A stretch of DNA of 64,000 nt from NCBI GenBank assembly GCA_000955795.1, contig JYOB01000009.1, positions 1-64,000 on the forward strand, written 5' to 3'. A model generated the notes under the pieces. The model did no database searches. It was not told where the DNA came from and saw only the letters and a program-made list of their open reading frames with translations. This document shows, one piece after another, positions 34,776 to 45,025 of the stretch. Source of the stretch: Burkholderiaceae bacterium 26. GTDB taxonomy: Bacteria; Pseudomonadota; Gammaproteobacteria; Burkholderiales; Burkholderiaceae. Within the stretch, counting starts at the first letter, position 1; every line of letters starts with the position of its first letter. The position numbers and the translations under genes were made by a program.

Positions 34776-36524
34776 ATGCGCACCGCCCCCGTGCCGTCTT
34801 CATCGACTGCAGAACAGATCGATCTGCCGTTTCACGCTGCTCTTGCCCGCACATCGAATTCGCTGTCCCTCGCATCAATGCAGCTGGCGTTGCTCGACTG
34901 GGCACTGCATCTCGCCGTCTCGCCAGGCAAGCGGCTGGATCTGTGCCGCCTGGCGCTGACGCAGGCCGAACAACTCGAGCGCTACATCCGGGACTGTATG
35001 GCGTCCGGCCCTCAGGACGTGTGCCTTTGCGTTCAGCCGCCGGCCCGCGACCGTCGTTTCTCGGCGGACGAGTGGCGCCTGTGGCCGTTCAACGTGCTGC
35101 ACCAGTCTTTCCTGTTGACCGAACAATGGTGGGAGGCGGCCACGCGCGGCGTGTGGGGGGTCGCCAAGCATCATGAGGACGTGGTTGCCTTTGCTGCGCG
35201 TCAATGGCTCGACATGATGTCACCGGGCAACCAACTGGCAACCAACCCGATTGTCCTGCGCCGGACCTTTGAGCAGCACGGCACCAATCTCGTGCGTGGC
35301 GCGCTCAATGCGCTTGACGATCTGGAGCGCTCCATGAGCGGCGCGCCGGCCGCCGGCACTGAACGCTTTGCGGTGGGCCGCGACGTTGCCATCACGCCCG
35401 GCAAGGTGGTCCTGCGCAACCGCCTGATCGAACTGATCCAGTACACGCCGACCACGAGCAAGGTCCAGGCCGAGCCGATCCTGATCGTGCCGGCATGGAT
35501 CATGAAGTACTACATCCTGGATCTGTCGCCTCAGAACTCGCTGATCCGCTATCTGGTAGAGCAGGGCCATACCGTGTTCTGCGTCTCCTGGAAAAATCCT
35601 GACGAGGCCGATCGCACCCTCGACATGGATGACTACCTCAAGCTCGGTGTCTTTGCCGCGCTCGATGCCGTCAATGCCATCGTGCCGGGCCAGCGCGTCC
35701 ACGCCACCGGTTACTGCCTCGGGGGCACGTTATTGGCCATTGCCGCGGCTGCCATGGCGCGCGATGGCGATGCGCGGCTGGCGTCGATGACGCTCTTTGC
35801 CGCGCAGACAGACTTTTGCGAGCCGGGCGAACTCGGCCTGTTCATCGACGAGGCGCAGGTCAGTTTGCTGGAAGCGCAGATGGAGCAGACCGGCTATCTG
35901 CGCGCGAGCCAGATGGCCGGAGCCTTCCAGATGCTGCGCTCGTACGACTTGCTGTGGTCGAGGGTGGTGGGTGAATACCTGCTGGGCGATCGTGCACCCA
36001 TGAACGATCTGATGGCCTGGAACGCCGATGCCACGCGCATGCCCGCGCGGATGCACAGCCAGTATCTACGGCACCTGTTCCTGAACGACGACCTGAGCGA
36101 GGGCCGCTACCCCGTCAACGGCAAGCCGGTGGCCCTTAACGACATCGACCTGCCCATCTTCGTGGTGGGCACGTTGACCGACCACGTGGCGCCATGGCGC
36201 TCGGTCTACAAGCTGCATCACCTGACCGAGGCGGAGCTGACGTTCGTGTTGACAAGCGGCGGTCATAACGCCGGCATCGTGAGCCCGCCGGCCAACTCGC
36301 ATCGGCGGTTTCAGATGCAGACGCGCCACGTCGGCGAGACATCAGCGGCGCCAGATGACTGGCTGGCATCGGCCCCGACCACCGAGGGTTCATGGTGGCC
36401 AGCATGGGATGCATGGCTGGTTGCGCATGCATCGGGCGCCACAGCGGTCAAACCGCCGAAGATGGGCGCCCCAGGACTGCCGCCACTGGCCGATGCGCCC
36501 GGCACCTACGTGCTGGAGAAATAG
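34776..36524 (+). CDS. phaC: Polyhydroxyalkanoate synthase (PhaC)
   Basis: The 582-residue cytoplasmic enzyme polymerises hydroxyacyl-CoA on storage granules. The N-terminal PhaC domain (about 60-230) is followed by an alpha/beta-hydrolase domain. The catalytic Cys314 lies in the lipase-like box GYCLGG, with Asp in GTLTDHVAP and His in SGGHNAGI completing the triad, and the conserved SWKNPDEADRT. It is a class I synthase but is linked to an exporter operon rather than to phaAB, as for secondary PhaC paralogues. The next gene's ATG follows its stop directly. Confidence 0.92.
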   Translation: MRTAPVPSSSTAEQIDLPFHAALARTSNSLSLASMQLALLDWALHLAVSPGKRLDLCRLALTQAEQLERYIRDCMASGPQDVCLCVQPPARDRRFSADEWRLWPFNVLHQSFLLTEQWWEAATRGVWGVAKHHEDVVAFAARQWLDMMSPGNQLATNPIVLRRTFEQHGTNLVRGALNALDDLERSMSGAPAAGTERFAVGRDVAITPGKVVLRNRLIELIQYTPTTSKVQAEPILIVPAWIMKYYILDLSPQNSLIRYLVEQGHTVFCVSWKNPDEADRTLDMDDYLKLGVFAALDAVNAIVPGQRVHATGYCLGGTLLAIAAAAMARDGDARLASMTLFAAQTDFCEPGELGLFIDEAQVSLLEAQMEQTGYLRASQMAGAFQMLRSYDLLWSRVVGEYLLGDRAPMNDLMAWNADATRMPARMHSQYLRHLFLNDDLSEGRYPVNGKPVALNDIDLPIFVVGTLTDHVAPWRSVYKLHHLTEAELTFVLTSGGHNAGIVSPPANSHRRFQMQTRHVGETSAAPDDWLASAPTTEGSWWPAWDAWLVAHASGATAVKPPKMGAPGLPPLADAPGTYVLEK

Positions 36525-38039
36525 ATGCGTGTGGAGAAACAACGCCGGGCATGCGGCAGGTACGCCGGCACGCGTATGGTCGCCATGGTGGCCTCTGCCA
36601 CTGCGCTGGCCCTGTCGGCTTGCATCTCGATGGCGCCGCCTTACGAGGCACCTGCCTTGCCCGTGGCTCAGCACTACGACGCCGACGATGGCCGCGCTGG
36701 CCTGTCAGCCTCCGCCACCGGCTGGCAGGCGTACTTTACGGACAAGCGCCTGCAGGCGTTGATCGCTCAGGCGCTGGAGAATAACCGCGACCTGCGCACC
36801 GCCGTGCTGCGGGTGGAAGAGGCGCGTGCTGCGTTTGGTATCCAGCGGGCGGAGATATTTCCGCACCTCGACGCGCAGGCCGGCATCAGCCGCCTGAGCA
36901 TTCCGGCGGACTTGAGCCCATTCGGCACGCCCATGCGTGTCACTCAGTACCAGGTGGGCGCCGGGGTCTCCAGTTGGGAGATCGATTTCTGGGGGCGCGT
37001 GCGCAACCTCAACGACGCCGCACTGGAAAGCTATGTGGCGTCCGACGCCGCGCGCCGTGCGGTAGCGCTTGGGCTGATCGCGCAAGTGGCCGACAGCTAC
37101 CTGGTATTACGTGAACTGGACGAGCGCATCGCGCTGGCGCAGCAAACCGTGGACAGCAGAACCGAGACACTGCGCATCTTCTCGCGCCGTGTGGCAGTGG
37201 GGGCGACTTCACGATTGAACCAAACGCAGGTCGAGACCCTGCTGACCCAGGCGCAGGCGCTGTTGACGCAATTGCAGCAGGCGCGGGACGCGCAGGCGCA
37301 CGGCCTGGCCTTGCTTGTCGGCAAGCCGATCGACTTGCCACCGGTTTCTGAGCCACTTGACGAGCACCGCATGCTGGCCGAGCTACGCGCGGGCCTGCCT
37401 TCCGACCTGCTGACGCAGCGCCCGGACATTGTGGCCGCGGAGCACCGCCTGCGTGCCGCGCACGCCAGCATCGGTGCGGCACGGGCGGCGTTTTTCCCCC
37501 GCGTGGCCCTGACCGGCGCTTACGGCACGATCAGCCCGGAACTGGGCAATCTGTTTGCGCCCGGTACGCGCGCCTGGGTTTTTGCACCCAGCATCAGCCT
37601 CCCGCTGTTTGAAGGCGGCAAGCTGCGCAGCAACCTTGACTTGGCAGAAGCCCGCCGAGACCTAGCCGTGGCTGCCTACGAGAAGACAGTGCAGAGCGCT
37701 TTCCGCGACGTGTCCGACGCGCTGTCCGCACGCAAGTGGGTGGCCGAACAGCTCGACATTGCGAAGGCCGCGCTAGCAGCGCAGACCGAACGCGCTCGGC
37801 TGTCACAACTGCGTTTCGACGCCGGCGCATCGACATTCCTCGAGGTGCTTGACGCCCAGCGCGATTTGCTTGCCGCTCAGCAGCAACTGGTGCAGGTGCG
37901 CCGCGCGCTTCTGTCGAGCCGCGTTGGCCTGTATGCGGCGCTGGGCGGCGGCACGCAAGCTGTCGAATCCGCACCCGATCCGCAACCCCATCTGAGCCCG
38001 ACGCCGCCACCGCGCGTATCGGGCGAACCAACACCATGA
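36525..38039 (+). CDS. NodT-family outer-membrane efflux lipoprotein
   Basis: The 504-residue outer-membrane channel is of the RND/ABC tripartite class. A lipoprotein signal has its lipobox at LSAC (Cys near residue 36), and two OEP repeats follow. The segment LRAGLPSDLLTQRPDIVAAEHRLRAAHA around residues 286-313 is diagnostic for NodT/OprM-type channels. The ATG abuts the phaC stop (TAGATG) and the stop overlaps the next gene (ATGA), so it is one operon. Confidence 0.9.
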   Translation: MRVEKQRRACGRYAGTRMVAMVASATALALSACISMAPPYEAPALPVAQHYDADDGRAGLSASATGWQAYFTDKRLQALIAQALENNRDLRTAVLRVEEARAAFGIQRAEIFPHLDAQAGISRLSIPADLSPFGTPMRVTQYQVGAGVSSWEIDFWGRVRNLNDAALESYVASDAARRAVALGLIAQVADSYLVLRELDERIALAQQTVDSRTETLRIFSRRVAVGATSRLNQTQVETLLTQAQALLTQLQQARDAQAHGLALLVGKPIDLPPVSEPLDEHRMLAELRAGLPSDLLTQRPDIVAAEHRLRAAHASIGAARAAFFPRVALTGAYGTISPELGNLFAPGTRAWVFAPSISLPLFEGGKLRSNLDLAEARRDLAVAAYEKTVQSAFRDVSDALSARKWVAEQLDIAKAALAAQTERARLSQLRFDAGASTFLEVLDAQRDLLAAQQQLVQVRRALLSSRVGLYAALGGGTQAVESAPDPQPHLSPTPPPRVSGEPTP

Positions 38040-39109
38040 CCACGACTCCCCGACAACGATGGATTGCGCTGCTCGCTGCCGCCTTGGTGGTCGCCGGTGG
38101 GGCGTTCGCATGGAAGGCCTTGCGGCAAGACGGGCCCGGAAAGGGCTTTGTGAGCGGCAACGGCCGGATCGAGGCCACCGAAATCGACGTAGCCACCAAG
38201 CTTCCCGGGCGCGTGCAAGACATCCTTGTGGATGAGGGCGACTTCGTGCGGGCCGGCCAGCCGCTTGCGCACATGCAGGTGCAGACCTTGGAGGCGCAGC
38301 GCGACGAAGCCCAGGCGCGGCAGCAGCAATCGGTTTCTGCCGTGGCAAGTGCGCAGGCCCAGGTGGCTGTACGAGAGGCTGATCGGCAGGCTGCGCTGGC
38401 ACAGATCGCCCTGCGTGAGAGCGATCTGGATGCCGCGCAACGGCGGTTGACACGGTCCGAGACGCTGTCGAACGAAGGGGCGTCATCAATGCAGGAGTTG
38501 GACGACGACCGCGCCCGCGTGCGCAGCGCCAAGGCCGCGCTGGTGGCGGCCCGCGCGCAAGCCGAGGCAGCGCAGGCCGCCGTATTGGCCGCCCGTACGC
38601 AGGTGGCCGGCGCCGGTGCCACCGTCAAGGCGGCCGACGCAACCGTACTGCGCATCAAGGCCGATATCGATGACAGCGCCTTGACGGCCCCGGGCGACGC
38701 CCGCGTGCAATACCGCATCGCCCAGCCCGGTGAGGTTCTGGCCGGTGGCGGGCGCCTGCTCAATCTCGTGGATCTTTCCGACGTCTACATGACCTTCTTC
38801 GTGCCGGAGACGGACGCAGGCCGCATTGCCATGGGCAGCGAAGTGCGTATCGTGCTCGACGCCGCGCCGCAATTCGTGATTCCGGCGCGCGTGTCCTTTG
38901 TGGCCAGCACCGCGCAATTCACCCCCAAGACCGTGGAGACGGCCAGCGAGCGCCAGAAGCTGATGTTCCGCGTCAAGGCCCAGATCGATCGCGATCTGCT
39001 GCGCAAACACCTGAAGCTGGTGAAGACTGGCCTGCCCGGCATGGCGTGGCTCAAGCTCGACGGGCAAGCCGAATGGCCGGCCAGCCTGGCGATCAAGGTC
39101 CCGCAGTGA
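38036..39109 (+). CDS. HlyD-family membrane-fusion protein (YhiI-like)
   Basis: This 357-residue periplasmic adaptor has an N-terminal anchor (residues 9-28), lipoyl half-motifs ([20 protein letters not shown]) and long Ala/Gln-rich coiled-coil hairpins (75-200). Followed by an RbbA-type ATPase and a YhhJ-type permease, it fits E. coli YhiI in the yhiI-rbbA-yhhJ arrangement. It overlaps the previous gene by 4 bases and the next by 4 (GTGA). Confidence 0.88.
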   Translation: MTTTPRQRWIALLAAALVVAGGAFAWKALRQDGPGKGFVSGNGRIEATEIDVATKLPGRVQDILVDEGDFVRAGQPLAHMQVQTLEAQRDEAQARQQQSVSAVASAQAQVAVREADRQAALAQIALRESDLDAAQRRLTRSETLSNEGASSMQELDDDRARVRSAKAALVAARAQAEAAQAAVLAARTQVAGAGATVKAADATVLRIKADIDDSALTAPGDARVQYRIAQPGEVLAGGGRLLNLVDLSDVYMTFFVPETDAGRIAMGSEVRIVLDAAPQFVIPARVSFVASTAQFTPKTVETASERQKLMFRVKAQIDRDLLRKHLKLVKTGLPGMAWLKLDGQAEWPASLAIKVPQ

Positions 39110-41889
39110 CCACCTCTGCCGACCCATCTGCGTTGCATGACGCGCGCCTGGCGCCGCCGGTGGCGAGCCTGGCCGGCGTGAGCCTGCGCTATCGCAAGAC
39201 GCTGGCGCTGGATGGCGTCACGCTCGACTTGCCCGCCGGGTGCATGGTCGGACTGATCGGCCCGGACGGCGTGGGCAAGTCCAGCCTGTTGTCATTGGTG
39301 GCCGGCGCGCGTGCCCTGCAGGATGGCGCAGTGCATGTGCTGGGCAGCGACATGGCCGATCGCCGTGCGCGCGCCGCAGTCGGTCCACGCATTGCTTACA
39401 TGCCGCAAGGGTTGGGCCGCAATCTGTACCCCACGCTGTCGATCGAGGAGAACCTGCAGTTCTTCGGCCGGCTGTTCGGCCACGATGCGGCGGAGCGCCG
39501 CCGCCGCATTGATGCACTCACGGCCAGCACCGGCCTGCGGGCGTTTCTCTCACGCCCAGCCGGCAAGCTGTCGGGCGGCATGAAACAGAAGCTGGCCTTG
39601 TGCTGCGCGCTGATCCACGACCCGGATCTTCTGATCCTGGACGAGCCGACCACGGGCGTTGACCCGCTCTCGCGCACGCAGTTCTGGGACTTGATTGCCG
39701 ATATTCGCGCTGCGCGCCCCGGCATGAGCGTGATCGTGGCCACCGCTTACATGGAAGAGGCTGAGCGCTTCGACTGGCTGGTCGCCATGGATGCGGGGCA
39801 GGTGCTTGCCACCGGCACGCCGGCCGAGCTGCGCAGCCGTGCCGGTACCGATTCGCTTGAAGCCGCTTTCATTGCGCTCCTGCCGCTCACGCGCCGGCAG
39901 GGTCATCAAGCCGTGGTGGTGCCACCCCTGGTGGCCGGTGCAGAAGACGATGTGGCCGTGCAGGCGAGCGGCCTGACCATGCGCTTTGGCGACTTCGTGG
40001 CGGTCGACCACGTCGACTTCCGAATCCGTCGTGGAGAGATCTTCGGCTTTCTCGGCTCGAACGGCTGCGGCAAGTCGACCACCATGAAGATGCTCACCGG
40101 CCTGCTGCCTGCCAGCGAGGGCCAAGCGTGGTTGTTTGGTCACCCGGTCGATCCGAAGGACATCGACACACGCCGGCGCGTGGGCTACATGTCGCAGGCG
40201 TTCTCTCTGTATGGCGAGCTGACCGTGCGTCAAAACCTTGTGCTGCATGCGCGCCTGTTCCAGGTGCCTGAGCCTGAGGTGCAGTCGCGTGCGGCCGAGA
40301 TGCTGACCCGCTTCGGGCTGCAGGAGGTGTCTGACAGCCTGCCCCAGAGATTGCCGCTGGGGATGCGGCAGCGGCTGTCGCTGGCCGTGGCGATGGTTCA
40401 CAAGCCTGAGCTGTTGATCCTGGATGAGCCAACTTCCGGTGTGGACCCGGTCGCGCGCGATATGTTCTGGCGCCTGATGATCGACCTCGCCCGGCGGGAT
40501 CGCGTGACCATCTTCATCTCCACGCACTTCATGAACGAGGCCGAGCGATGCGACCGCATCTCGCTCATGCATGCCGGCCGCGTGCTGGTGAGCGATGCGC
40601 CCGCGGCGCTGGTGCGTGCTCGCGGCACACAGACGCTGGAGCAGGCGTTTGTTGCCTATCTGCAGGAGGCCGCCGAAGCGTCTGAGGGCACCGCCAAGAT
40701 TGCCGCGCCGCTGCCCGTACGCACGGCTGCCGCCAGCGCGCCTAGCGGCATGCCCGCGCGCCGCCGCTTCAGTCTTGCGCGTGCATTGAGCTATTCGCAG
40801 CGTGAGGCGCTGGAGCTGCGCCGCGACCGCGTGCGCGCCACGCTGGCGCTGCTGGGTACGGCCATTCTGATGTTCATCATCGGATACGGCATCAGCCTGG
40901 ATGTGGAGAACCTGACGTACGCCGTGCTGGATCGCGACCAGACCGTGCTTTCGCACGACTACACGCTCAACCTGGCGGGTTCGCGTTATTTCATCGAAAA
41001 ACCCCCGATTCGTGACTACGCTGAGTTGGACCGCCGCATGCGCAACGGCGAGTTGTCGCTGGCGATTGAAATCCCACCGGGCTTTGCGCGCGACATCGAA
41101 CGCGGCGCGGCCGTACAGATCGGCGCCTGGGTGGATGGTGCAATGCCCACCCGCGCAGAAACTGTTCGAGGTTACGTGCAGGCCATCCACCAGCTCTGGC
41201 TTGCGGATGCGGCTGTACACCGGCTGGGTGTGCGTCTTGCGACACCCAGCAGCGTCGAAACGCGCTATCGCTACAACCCCGACGTGAAAAGCCTGCCTGC
41301 CATGGTGCCCGCCGTGATTCCGATGCTGCTGATGATGATTCCCGCGATGCTGGCGGCGTTGTCGGTGGTGCGTGAAAAGGAGCTGGGCTCCATCATCAAT
41401 TTCTACGTGACACCGGTCACCCGTGCGGAGTTTGTGCTCGGCAAGCAGGCGCCGTATATCGTGCTGGCCATGCTGAACTTCTTCTTGCTGGCGCTGCTGG
41501 CGGTGACGGTGTTCGGTGTGCCGATCAAGGGCAGCTTTGCGACGCTCGCGCTGGGGGCGCTGATCTTCGTGACGTGTTCGACGGGTTTTGGGCTGTTTGC
41601 GTCCACCTTCACGCAAAGCCAGATCGCGGCCATGTTCGTCACCATGATCGGCACAATCATTCCTTGTGTGCAGTTTGCCGGATTGCTCAATCCGGTGTCG
41701 TCGCTGGAAGGGGCGGGGGCCTTGATCGGACGCGTGTATCCGGCCACGCATTTCCTGACCATCAGCCGGGGCGTGTTCAGCAAGGCGCTGGATATGGGTG
41801 CGTTGGGCAGCGCCTTCTGGCCACTCCTGGCGGCGGTGCCGTTCATCCTGGGCGCCACCTTGCTGATGCTGCGCAAGCAGGAAAGCTAG
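39106..41889 (+). CDS. rbbA: RbbA-type double ABC ATPase fused to ABC-2 permease
   Basis: The 927-residue protein has two ABC ATPase domains (about 20-240 and 285-510; Walker [10 protein letters not shown] at 52-60 and GSNGCGKST near 318; signatures LSGGMKQK and LPLGMRQR) followed by an ABC-2 permease domain with about six TM segments (580-925). The second signature LPLGMRQ departs from LSGGQ. The start is the GTG at 39106 overlapping the upstream stop; ATGs further upstream lie inside the adaptor gene. The E. coli homologue has been called a ribosome-associated ATPase, but the operon here suggests a drug- or lipid-type exporter. Confidence 0.88.
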   Translation: MTTSADPSALHDARLAPPVASLAGVSLRYRKTLALDGVTLDLPAGCMVGLIGPDGVGKSSLLSLVAGARALQDGAVHVLGSDMADRRARAAVGPRIAYMPQGLGRNLYPTLSIEENLQFFGRLFGHDAAERRRRIDALTASTGLRAFLSRPAGKLSGGMKQKLALCCALIHDPDLLILDEPTTGVDPLSRTQFWDLIADIRAARPGMSVIVATAYMEEAERFDWLVAMDAGQVLATGTPAELRSRAGTDSLEAAFIALLPLTRRQGHQAVVVPPLVAGAEDDVAVQASGLTMRFGDFVAVDHVDFRIRRGEIFGFLGSNGCGKSTTMKMLTGLLPASEGQAWLFGHPVDPKDIDTRRRVGYMSQAFSLYGELTVRQNLVLHARLFQVPEPEVQSRAAEMLTRFGLQEVSDSLPQRLPLGMRQRLSLAVAMVHKPELLILDEPTSGVDPVARDMFWRLMIDLARRDRVTIFISTHFMNEAERCDRISLMHAGRVLVSDAPAALVRARGTQTLEQAFVAYLQEAAEASEGTAKIAAPLPVRTAAASAPSGMPARRRFSLARALSYSQREALELRRDRVRATLALLGTAILMFIIGYGISLDVENLTYAVLDRDQTVLSHDYTLNLAGSRYFIEKPPIRDYAELDRRMRNGELSLAIEIPPGFARDIERGAAVQIGAWVDGAMPTRAETVRGYVQAIHQLWLADAAVHRLGVRLATPSSVETRYRYNPDVKSLPAMVPAVIPMLLMMIPAMLAALSVVREKELGSIINFYVTPVTRAEFVLGKQAPYIVLAMLNFFLLALLAVTVFGVPIKGSFATLALGALIFVTCSTGFGLFASTFTQSQIAAMFVTMIGTIIPCVQFAGLLNPVSSLEGAGALIGRVYPATHFLTISRGVFSKALDMGALGSAFWPLLAAVPFILGATLLMLRKQES

Positions 41890-41901
41890 GAGAGCCAGAT
41901 C

Positions 41902-43053
41902 ATGCCGAGCCTTCCGATCGATCGCCGCACCGCTCGCCTGAACAACATCTTCCGTCTTGGCATCAAGGAATTACGAAGCCTGGCGCGCGACCCGATGATG
42001 CTGGTGCTCATCGTCTATACCTTCACGGTGTCGATCTACGTGGCGGCCACAGCCATGCCGGCAAGCCTGCACAATGCCTCGATCGCCATCGTCGATGAAG
42101 ACAGCTCACCGCTGTCGGCGCGCATTGTCTCGAGCTTCTATCCACCGCATTTCCGCACGCCGGCGCTGATCCCGCTCACCGAGGTGGACCCAGGCATGGA
42201 CAGCGGCCGCTACACATTCGTGCTCGACATCCCGCCCAACTTCCAGCGCGATGTGCTGGCCGGCCGCGCACCGTCCATCCAGCTCAACATCGACGCCACG
42301 CGCATGAGCCAGGCCTTTACCGGCAACGGCTACATCCAGCAGATCGTCTCGGGCGAGGTGAACACCTTCCTGCAGCGCCACCGCGCCGCGCCTGCCACGC
42401 CAGTCGACCTGGTGCTGCGCACGCGCTTCAATCCGAACCTGGAGCAGACGTGGTTCGGCTCGTTGATGGAAATCATCAACAACGTGACCATGCTCTCGAT
42501 CATCCTGACCGGCGCCGCACTCATCCGCGAACGCGAGCACGGCACGATCGAGCACCTGCTGGTGATGCCAGTCACGCCATTCGAGATCATGGTGTCCAAG
42601 GTCTGGTCGATGGGGCTGGTGGTGGTGGTGGCCGCCCTGGTTGCACTGGTGTGTGTGGTGCAGGGCGCGCTGCATGTACCGATCGAGGGCTCGATCCTGC
42701 TGTTCATGCTGGTGGCTACGCTGCATCTGTTTGCCACGACTTCCATGGGGATTTTTCTTGCGACGGTGGCGCGATCCATGCCGCAGTTCGGCATGCTGTT
42801 GGTTCTGGTGTTGCTGCCGCTGCAGTTGCTCTCGGGCGGGACCACCCCGCGCGAGAGCATGCCCAGCGTCGTGCAGGACATCATGTTCGCTGCACCAACC
42901 ACGCACTTTGTGTCGGCTTCGCAAGCCATTCTCTATCGGGGTGCGGGGCTCGAGGTCGTGTGGCCGCAGTGTCTGGCCATCTGCGTAATCGGCACCGTGC
43001 TGTTTCTCGCATCATTGACGCGCTTTCGCCAAACCATCAGCCAGATGGCTTAA
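41902..43053 (+). CDS. ABC-2 type permease (YhhJ-like)
   Basis: This 383-residue permease has one N-terminal TM (about 32-50), a large periplasmic domain and five C-terminal TM segments (from about 200), in the DrrB/YhhJ mode. It pairs with the RbbA-type ATPase 12 bases upstream. Together with the adaptor and NodT channel it completes a tripartite ABC exporter. The substrate is unknown. Confidence 0.9.
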   Translation: MPSLPIDRRTARLNNIFRLGIKELRSLARDPMMLVLIVYTFTVSIYVAATAMPASLHNASIAIVDEDSSPLSARIVSSFYPPHFRTPALIPLTEVDPGMDSGRYTFVLDIPPNFQRDVLAGRAPSIQLNIDATRMSQAFTGNGYIQQIVSGEVNTFLQRHRAAPATPVDLVLRTRFNPNLEQTWFGSLMEIINNVTMLSIILTGAALIREREHGTIEHLLVMPVTPFEIMVSKVWSMGLVVVVAALVALVCVVQGALHVPIEGSILLFMLVATLHLFATTSMGIFLATVARSMPQFGMLLVLVLLPLQLLSGGTTPRESMPSVVQDIMFAAPTTHFVSASQAILYRGAGLEVVWPQCLAICVIGTVLFLASLTRFRQTISQMA

Positions 43054-43063
43054 AGGAGCCAAC

Positions 43064-43570
43064 ATGGATACACCCGCTAACGTTCCTCTCGCGCTCCACA
43101 AGGCGCAAGTCAAGTTCGCGCTGCAGACGTTGGGCCTGCTCAAGGCAACACGGCAGCGCTGGTATGAACTGGGCGCCGAGCTGCTGGCCCAAGACGTTGC
43201 CCGCACCGAATCTGCGCTGGCCGATCTGCAAGGCGTCGAAGACTGGAACGCCTTTGCAGCGCTGCTGCCCAACGCATTCTGGCAGACCAGCCAGCGCACC
43301 ATGAATGTGCTGCAAGGCGTGCTGCAGACGGCCATCTCTAACCAATCGAGCTTCGTGGCGGATTACCAGCGCGTCATGCTGGAATGGCAGCAGGCTTCCG
43401 TACGGGCATTGAGCACGGCAGGCAATGCCATGCCGGTCAATACGGCCCTGCAGGGCATGCTGTCGGCGTGGGGCGTGCCGGGCGATGCATTGCTCCGCTC
43501 CGCACCCGAACGGTCAACTCCTGTACGTGCGCCCGGCAAGGGCAACGGTCAACTCCACCAAGCTTCCTGA
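43064..43570 (+). CDS. Phasin-family granule protein
   Basis: The 168-residue, mostly helical protein resembles phasins that coat polyhydroxyalkanoate granules (motif LHKAQVKFALQTLGLLKATRQRWYEL near 11-34, and SSFVADYQRVMLEWQQ). The C-terminal 30 residues are Pro/Gly-rich and basic. It lies in the operon headed by the PHA synthase, which supports a granule role. A ribosome site AAAGGAG precedes the ATG by 7 bases. Confidence 0.85.
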   Translation: MDTPANVPLALHKAQVKFALQTLGLLKATRQRWYELGAELLAQDVARTESALADLQGVEDWNAFAALLPNAFWQTSQRTMNVLQGVLQTAISNQSSFVADYQRVMLEWQQASVRALSTAGNAMPVNTALQGMLSAWGVPGDALLRSAPERSTPVRAPGKGNGQLHQAS

Positions 43571-43579
43571 CGAGCACAC

Positions 43580-45025
43580 ATGGGCCCCGATCATCTGTCT
43601 GCACCGCCGGTGCTGCTGCCGGGTGGCGATCTGAGCGTGGTGCGCAATCGCACCTTTGACGAGATTGCCATTGGCGACACGGCTGCCATTCTGCGCACGC
43701 TCACGGCGGAGGACATCCAGCTCTTTGCTGTGTTGTCTGGGGACGTCAACCCGCAGCACCTGGATCCGGAGTTTGCGGCGTCCACGCGTTTTCATGGTGT
43801 GATTGCCCACGGCATGCTGGGCGGCGCGCTTATCTCCGCTTTGCTTGGCACGCGTTTGCCGGGGCCGGGAACGATCTACCTCGGGCAGACACTGCAATTC
43901 CTCGCACCGGTGCGCGTGGGCGACACCTTGACGATTCGCGTGACGGTGGTCAGCAAGGAGGAGGAAAGAAAGCGGATCAAGCTGGCATGCACGTGTACAA
44001 ACGACCGCGGCACGGTGGCCATCACGGGCGAGGCTGAGGTCATCGCGCCCACCGAGCGGATCGAGCGTCCGCGGACCACACTGCCGGACGTGCGCATCAC
44101 CACCGGCAGTGATGGGATCCACCGCTTGCTCGACCATGTACGGCCTCTTGGTGCGATCCGCATGGCGGTCGTCCACCCGTGCGATACGCTGAGCCTGTCC
44201 GCCGTGATGGACGCGCACGCTGAAGGTCTGATCGTGCCTTGCCTTGTTGCACCGTACGCCAAGCTGATGCGCGTAGCCGCCGAAGCCGGCCTTGACCTCA
44301 AGGGCATCGAGATCGAAGACGTGCCGCACAGCAGCGCCGCCGCCACCCGCGCAGTGGAGCTCGTCACGCAGGGCAGGGCAGAGGCGCTGATGAAGGGCAG
44401 CCTGCATACCGACGAGTTGATGGCGGCGGTGGTGCGCGAGGAGGCAGGGCTGCGTACCAAACGTCGGATCAGCCATTGTTTTCTGATGCAGTCGCCTGCG
44501 TATCCGCGCCCGTTTATCGTGACGGATGCCGCCATCAACATCGCGCCGACCCTGGATCAAAAGGCGGACATTGTCCGCAACGCCATCGATCTGGCGCATG
44601 CGATTGGCGTTGAGCGGCCGCGGGTGGCGATCCTGGCGGCGATCGAGACCGTGAACCCGCGCATGCCCGCCACGCTTGATGCGGCCGCACTGTGCAAGAT
44701 GGCCGACCGCGGTCAGATCGAGGGCGGTGTGCTGGACGGACCGCTGGCTTTCGACAACGCGGTATCTGCCGCTGCAGCGCGTATCAAGGGCATTGTTTCG
44801 GAAGTCGCTGGTCAGGCCGATGTGCTGGTGGTGCCCGATCTGGAAAGCGGCAACATGCTCGCCAAACAGCTGGAATACCTGGGCGGCGCTGCCAGCGCAG
44901 GCATTGTGCTCGGCGCCCGCGTGCCCATTGTGTTGACCAGCCGTGCCGACTCGCGCGAGTCGCGCATCGCGTCGTGTGCCGTTGCCACCTTGCTGGCTCA
45001 CCGTTACCGCAACTTACCGCCATGA
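43580..45025 (+). CDS. MaoC-like hydratase fused to phosphate acetyltransferase
   Basis: The 481-residue fusion has a MaoC/hot-dog (R)-enoyl-CoA hydratase-like domain in its N-terminal part (15-160; GDVNPQHLDPEFA and FHGVIAHGMLGGALIS carry the Asp/His dyad). The C-terminal part (175-480) is a phosphotransacetylase/butyryltransferase domain. It would make acetyl-phosphate (or butyryl-phosphate) from the CoA ester for the acetate kinase whose ATG overlaps its stop. The hydratase domain could supply (R)-hydroxyacyl-CoA to the PHA synthase upstream, but this is inference. Confidence 0.9.
   Translation: MGPDHLSAPPVLLPGGDLSVVRNRTFDEIAIGDTAAILRTLTAEDIQLFAVLSGDVNPQHLDPEFAASTRFHGVIAHGMLGGALISALLGTRLPGPGTIYLGQTLQFLAPVRVGDTLTIRVTVVSKEEERKRIKLACTCTNDRGTVAITGEAEVIAPTERIERPRTTLPDVRITTGSDGIHRLLDHVRPLGAIRMAVVHPCDTLSLSAVMDAHAEGLIVPCLVAPYAKLMRVAAEAGLDLKGIEIEDVPHSSAAATRAVELVTQGRAEALMKGSLHTDELMAAVVREEAGLRTKRRISHCFLMQSPAYPRPFIVTDAAINIAPTLDQKADIVRNAIDLAHAIGVERPRVAILAAIETVNPRMPATLDAAALCKMADRGQIEGGVLDGPLAFDNAVSAAAARIKGIVSEVAGQADVLVVPDLESGNMLAKQLEYLGGAASAGIVLGARVPIVLTSRADSRESRIASCAVATLLAHRYRNLPP

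Noticed and set aside
39550-41751. 733-codon minus-strand frame opposite the RbbA-type gene
   Set aside because: Low-complexity Arg/His/Gln content and no family; it is the shadow of the ABC gene.
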